64,000 nt of DNA, from contig DIWZ01000014.1 in assembly GCA_002435955.1 (NCBI GenBank), forward strand, positions 9,796 to 73,795, read 5' to 3'. The notes beneath the pieces were generated by a model. That model saw only the letters and a list, made by a program, of their open reading frames with translations, was not told the origin of the DNA and ran no database searches. Below, piece by piece: positions 60,308-64,000 of this stretch (positions are counted from its first letter, which is position 1; each line of letters starts with the position of its first letter). The position numbers and the translations under genes were made by a program. This DNA comes from Pelobacter sp. UBA6093. GTDB lineage: Bacteria > Desulfobacterota > Desulfuromonadia > Desulfuromonadales > Syntrophotaleaceae.

Positions 60308-62449
60308 GTGAAAAGCCGGTATTCCAAAATCATCATTATTCTGGGCATCGCGGTCGCGATCGGGGTCTTCTTCGCCTTCGATCTCGGTCGCTTCCTGACC
60401 CTCGATTACCTCAAAGGCCGCCAGCAGGACTTCCAGGCTTTTTACGCCGGACATCGGGCGGTGGCCCTGGGAACCTATTTCGTGGTCTACGTCGCGGTCA
60501 CTGCCTTATCGCTGCCCGGGGCGGCGGTCATGACCCTGGCCGGCGGCGCTCTGTTCGGGTTTTTCCCGGCGCTGATTGTGGTCTCCTTCGCCAGTTCCCT
60601 GGGGGCGACTCTGGCCTTTCTGGTCAGTCGCTTCCTGCTGCGGGACTGGGTGCAAACCAGATTCCGCGACCGACTCAAGGCGATCAACTCCGGCGTGGAG
60701 AAGGATGGGGCCTTTTACCTGTTCACCCTGCGCCTGGTGCCGATCTTCCCCTTCTTCGTCATCAATCTGGTGTTGGGATTGACCCCCATGCGGACCCGCA
60801 CTTTTTACTGGGTCAGTCAGGTGGGCATGCTGGCGGGTACGGCGGTTTATGTCAACGCCGGTACCCAACTCGGTCAGATCGAAAGCCTGTCCGGTATTCT
60901 TTCCCCCGCATTGCTGCTCTCGTTTGCCTTGCTCGGGGTCTTTCCGCTTCTCGCGCGCAAGGGGGTAGACATGATGCAGAAACGCCACACCCTGAAAGAT
61001 TTCCCCAAACCCAAAAAATTCGACTACAACGTGGTGGTTCTGGGTGCGGGATCGGCCGGTCTGGTTGCCGCGTATATCGCCGCGGCGGTGAAGGCAAAGG
61101 TCGCGCTGATCGAGAAGCACAAGATGGGCGGCGACTGTCTCAACACCGGCTGCGTGCCGAGCAAAGCCCTGATCCGCTCGGCCAAAATGCTCGCTTACGG
61201 CCGCAGAGCGCAGGAATTCGGCTTTAAAAACACCGAAACCACCTTCGACTTCGCCGAGGTCATGCAGCGAGTGCAGCGGGTGATCAAAAAGGTCGAACCC
61301 CACGATTCGGTGGCGCGCTACAGCGCCCTTGGAGTTGAATGCCTCCTCGGCGAGGCCAGGATCACCTCGCCCTACACCGTCGAGGTGAACGGCCGCACCC
61401 TGACCACCCGCAGCATCATTGTGGCTAGCGGCGCCTCGCCTTTCGTGCCGCCGATTCCCGGACTCGGCCAGATCGACTATCTGACCTCGGATAACCTCTG
61501 GTCGCTGCGTGAGCTGCCGGGGCGAATGGTGGTGCTCGGCGGCGGACCCATCGGCTGCGAGATGACCCAGGCGTTCGCTCGCCTCGGTGCCCAGGTTACC
61601 CAGGTCGAGATGATACCGCAGCTCATGGGGCGCGAGGATCCGGACGTCGCCGAATTTGTCCGAGCCCGGTTCGAGGCCGAAGGGGTGCGGGTGCTGACCA
61701 ATCATGCGGCCAAAGAGGTGCTGGTGGAGGGAGAGAACAAAATATTGGTCTGTGAGCGTGACGGTGAGCGGGTCGAGGTTCCCTTCGACGCCATCCTGGT
61801 GGCGGTAGGGCGCAAGCCCCATACCAAAGGATTCGGCCTGGAGGAACTCGGCGTCAGTCTGCATCAGCGGGGCACCATCGCCGTCGATGAATTTCTGCGC
61901 ACCAACTTCCCCAACATTTTCTGCGCAGGGGACGTAGCCGGTCCCTACCAGTTCACCCACACCGCCGGTCACCAGGCCTGGTACGCGGCGGTCAACGCTT
62001 TGTTCGGCGGCCTCAAGAAGTTCAAGGTCGACTACCGCGTCATCCCCTGGTGCACCTTCACCGACCCCGAGGTGGCAAGGGTCGGTCTGAACGAGACGGA
62101 AGCGCGCCAGCAGGATATCCCCCACGAGGTGGTGCGTTTCGACCTGGCCGATCTCGACCGGGCCATCGCCGAAGAGGAGGACCACGGCTGGGTCAAGGTA
62201 CTCACCCCGCCGGGCAAGGACCGCATCCTCGGCGTGACCATCGTCGGCCCCCACGCCGGCGACCTGCTGGCCGAGTTCGTGCTGGCCATGAAGCACGGAC
62301 TCGGCCTGAACAAGATCCTCGGCACCATCCACGCCTATCCGACCCTGGCCGAAGCCGGCAAGATGGCCGCAGGCGAATGGAAAAAGGCGCATGTGCCGGA
62401 AAAGCTGCTGGGCTGGGTGGAGAAATATCATGCCTGGCGGCGGGGTTGA
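60308..62449 (+). CDS. TVP38/TMEM64 membrane domain fused to an FAD-dependent pyridine-nucleotide disulfide oxidoreductase
   Basis: A 713-residue fusion. Residues ~1-225 form a VTT/DedA-like TVP38 membrane domain with ~5 helices (LPGAAVMTLAGGALFGFFPAL given as PGAAVMTLAGGALFG). From ~238 there is a flavoprotein disulfide reductase with FAD motif VLGAGSAGL, redox pair GGDCLNTGCVPSK (Cys277 and Cys282), NAD motif VLGGGPIGCE, and the C-terminal catalytic HAYPTLAEAGK. It lacks an HMA domain and a C-terminal vicinal Cys pair, so it is not mercuric reductase. The GTG at 60308 is chosen because GGAGG lies eight bases upstream. It is divergent from the ars-like operon; the substrate is unknown. Confidence 0.85.
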   Translation: MKSRYSKIIIILGIAVAIGVFFAFDLGRFLTLDYLKGRQQDFQAFYAGHRAVALGTYFVVYVAVTALSLPGAAVMTLAGGALFGFFPALIVVSFASSLGATLAFLVSRFLLRDWVQTRFRDRLKAINSGVEKDGAFYLFTLRLVPIFPFFVINLVLGLTPMRTRTFYWVSQVGMLAGTAVYVNAGTQLGQIESLSGILSPALLLSFALLGVFPLLARKGVDMMQKRHTLKDFPKPKKFDYNVVVLGAGSAGLVAAYIAAAVKAKVALIEKHKMGGDCLNTGCVPSKALIRSAKMLAYGRRAQEFGFKNTETTFDFAEVMQRVQRVIKKVEPHDSVARYSALGVECLLGEARITSPYTVEVNGRTLTTRSIIVASGASPFVPPIPGLGQIDYLTSDNLWSLRELPGRMVVLGGGPIGCEMTQAFARLGAQVTQVEMIPQLMGREDPDVAEFVRARFEAEGVRVLTNHAAKEVLVEGENKILVCERDGERVEVPFDAILVAVGRKPHTKGFGLEELGVSLHQRGTIAVDEFLRTNFPNIFCAGDVAGPYQFTHTAGHQAWYAAVNALFGGLKKFKVDYRVIPWCTFTDPEVARVGLNETEARQQDIPHEVVRFDLADLDRAIAEEEDHGWVKVLTPPGKDRILGVTIVGPHAGDLLAEFVLAMKHGLGLNKILGTIHAYPTLAEAGKMAAGEWKKAHVPEKLLGWVEKYHAWRRG

Positions 62450-62883
62450 CGCCTCGGGTTCGTTCGTGGTGCAGTAAGAAGATCCATTTCCATTGGAAAA
62501 ATATCTTTACAGGAGGGGGCCCATCCTGAAAAAGAATTTCTCTGAAGGCAGAAGGCTCTTGTTTCGGGGATCAATTCGGGGCTCGGCGCGATGCGGATCG
62601 ACTACGAACCGGGAGAAGCCCGCTCGGGCCTCTTCGGTGGCAACTCCACCTGGCGCGGGCCGATCTGGTTCCCCCTTAACTTCCTGCTGGTCTGCGCACT
62701 CGACCGAATCCACCGCTACCTCACGGAAAGCTTCACCGTGACTGCGCCCGCCCTCGACCGCCAGCCGGTGACCCTGGCCCAGACGGCGGACCTGATCGCG
62801 GAACATCTGATCGGCATCTTCCGCCGCGACGGTCGCGGGTAGCGCCCGGCCTTCCCCGAAGAGCGAATAAAGGAGTAAAAGCG
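62450..62883. other. Intergenic region holding a GH63 relic
   Basis: Besides the pseudogene at 62564-62842 there is AGGAGGGGG at 62512-62520 without a gene behind it, and the AAGGAG ribosome-binding site of the transaldolase gene. Confidence 0.5.
62564..62842 (+). pseudogene. C-terminal remnant of a GH63/MGH1-like glycoside hydrolase
   Basis: The frame encodes MRIDYEPGEARSGLFGGNS followed by WRGPIWFPLNFLL and ends after AEHLIGIFRRDGRG. This is the conserved C-terminal catalytic region of GH63-type glucosidase homologues (normally 500-900 residues). Only ~90 codons remain, and the end lacks the usual GRRPV continuation. Upstream the similarity stops abruptly. The ATG at 62591 has no ribosome-binding site. 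It was probably a carbohydrate gene in operon with transaldolase before decay. Confidence 0.75.
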
Positions 62884-64000
62884 ATGACTGAGAATCCGCT
62901 ACGCAAACTCGAATCCTTCGGCCAGAGCATCTGGCTCGATTTTATCCGTCGCGGTATGCTCGACTCCGGCGAACTCGCGCAACTCATTGAAGACGATGGC
63001 CTGGGAGGGGTGACCTCCAATCCGGCCATCTTTCAGAAGGCGATCGCGGAAACCGGCGACTACGACGAGGCCATCCGCGCTCTGGCTCAGCACAGCGCCG
63101 AAGAGATTTATAACAGACTCACCGTTGAAGATATTCGACGCACTGCCGACCTGTTCCGCCCGATCCATGAAAAAACCGACGGACGCGACGGGTTCGTCAG
63201 CCTGGAGGTCTCCCCCCATCTCGCCCGGGATACCGCCGGCACACTCCTGGAGGCTCGCAGGCTGTGGCAAGAGGTGGGCCGGCCGAACGTGATGATAAAA
63301 ATCCCCGGAACCCGCGAGGGCCTCCCCGCGATCCGGCAACTGATCGGCGAGGGTCTCAATATCAACGTCACGCTGCTTTTCGGACTGCCGCGTTACCGCG
63401 AGGTGGCCGAGGCCTATCTTTCCGGGCTGGAAGAACGGGTAGCCGAGAAACGTCCCCTCCAAGGGGTGTCGTCGGTGGCCAGTTTTTTCCTGAGCCGCAT
63501 CGATGTTCTGGTCGATCCGCTACTGGAGCGAACTGTGGAAGAGGGAGGTCCGGCGGCGTTCCTTGCGGCAGAGCTTCGCGGCGAGGTGGCTATCGCCAGC
63601 GCCAAGGCGGCTTATCAGATCTACCGCGAGTTTTTCGGTGGCGAACGTTTTCGTAAGCTGGCCGAAAAGGGGGCTTTCAGCCAGAGGCTCCTCTGGGCGA
63701 GTACCGGTAGCAAGAATCCCGAGTACAGCGATGTCAAGTACGTCGAGGCGCTAATCGGTCCGGAAACGGTCAATACCGTTCCTCTTGAAACCCTGACCGC
63801 TTACCGAGATCGCGGCCGGCCGGAAGCCCGCTTGACGGAGGGGGTGATGGAGGCCATGCGACGGCTTGAGCGTTTACCGGAGGTGGGGATCGATCTTGAT
63901 ACGCTCACCCGGCAACTGGAAGACGAAGGTCAGGAGAAATTCGTCAAGCCCTTCGACAGCCTGATGAAGTCTCTCGAGTTAAAGCGCCTCGACGCTTTGC
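62884..64000 (+). CDS. tal: Transaldolase (runs off window edge)
   Basis: Transfers dihydroxyacetone units in the pentose phosphate pathway. 372 codons are visible, with the family motifs GVTSNPAIFQKAI (~41-53), VSLEVSPHLA, the Schiff-base Lys in NVMIKIPGTREG (~138) and LLWASTGSKNPEYSD. This is the length of the long (TalC-like, actinobacterial/cyanobacterial-type) transaldolase. No stop is reached at 64000, so it may continue as a transaldolase-phosphoglucose isomerase fusion, which cannot be decided here. The ATG at 62884 has AAGGAG eight bases upstream. Confidence 0.93.
   Translation, partial: MTENPLRKLESFGQSIWLDFIRRGMLDSGELAQLIEDDGLGGVTSNPAIFQKAIAETGDYDEAIRALAQHSAEEIYNRLTVEDIRRTADLFRPIHEKTDGRDGFVSLEVSPHLARDTAGTLLEARRLWQEVGRPNVMIKIPGTREGLPAIRQLIGEGLNINVTLLFGLPRYREVAEAYLSGLEERVAEKRPLQGVSSVASFFLSRIDVLVDPLLERTVEEGGPAAFLAAELRGEVAIASAKAAYQIYREFFGGERFRKLAEKGAFSQRLLWASTGSKNPEYSDVKYVEALIGPETVNTVPLETLTAYRDRGRPEARLTEGVMEAMRRLERLPEVGIDLDTLTRQLEDEGQEKFVKPFDSLMKSLELKRLDAL

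Noticed and set aside
60506..62431. 641-codon open frame on the minus strand opposite the TVP38-oxidoreductase gene
   Set aside because: The plus-strand frame has clear FAD, NAD and disulfide motifs; the antisense translation is His/Gly-rich with no motif.
60308..62449. Mercuric reductase (MerA) assignment
   Set aside because: No N-terminal metal-binding domain and no C-terminal Cys-Cys pair; the N-terminus is a TVP38 membrane domain.

Overview
The window is a high-GC bacterial chromosome segment. Gene content and order suggest an anaerobic deltaproteobacterium of the Desulfuromonadia (Geobacter / Pelobacter-Syntrophotalea relatives). The pointers are the orders carD-ispD-ispF-glnS-cysS, hemW-hrcA-grpE-dnaK-dnaJ and mfd followed by two PpiC-type foldases, together with a CarD regulator and an Mbh/Mrp-like antiporter operon. 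This is inference from gene order and family recall; no 16S gene is present.

Layout. 1-9926 (- strand): uvrA (cut by the window edge), pdxA, a mfd / PpiC-lipoprotein / SurA-like operon, and nadA. 10105-12302 (+): tatA, a decayed tatC stub and a YadG/YadH-type ABC exporter. 12303-17230: an AT-richer, probably acquired glycan block (GT-C membrane protein, GT2, methyltransferase, UPF0104 protein) with inverted repeat copies on both sides of the last three genes. 17231-25185: a small orphan protein, uvrB, then the carD-ispD-ispF-glnS-cysS housekeeping run. 25186-33796: an LpoA-like periplasmic protein, dnaJ, dnaK, grpE and hrcA under a CIRCE operator, then hemW and a universal stress protein. 33816-41439: an eleven-gene Mrp/Mbh-like cation antiporter operon with three large antiporter-type subunits and no redox module. 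41755-45817: a nitrilase-family hydrolase, a proline-rich membrane protein, trxB and comM. 45733-47581: a hipBA toxin-antitoxin unit inserted at the 3' end of comM between 61-bp direct repeats. 47833-51408: a PAS/sigma-54 activator, then a sigma-54 promoter preceding csbD and three tiny hydrophobic stress-type proteins, followed by a small monooxygenase-like protein. 51501-55898: a secreted protein of unknown function, a GH13 enzyme and an AI-2E-type permease. 56023-59906 (-): a SmtB/ArsR-type repressor, a Cu/Zn-type permease, ArsJ-associated GAPDH and ArsJ. 60308-64000 (+): a TVP38-oxidoreductase fusion, a GH63 relic and transaldolase (cut by the edge).

How parts fit. The ars-like operon combines 1-arseno-3-phosphoglycerate formation (GAPDH) and export (ArsJ) with a metal permease, under a sensor whose residues and operator look zinc-type rather than arsenic-type. 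The sigma-54 activator probably drives the csbD micro-protein set just downstream. The Mrp-like operon looks like a stand-alone Na+/H+ antiporter with MrpA split into several polypeptides.

Most notable for follow-up: the comM/hipBA duplication, the sigma-54 micro-protein island, the zinc-type control of arsJ, the tatC stub, the three-antiporter Mrp variant, and two related palindromic repeats at 49540 and 54451.
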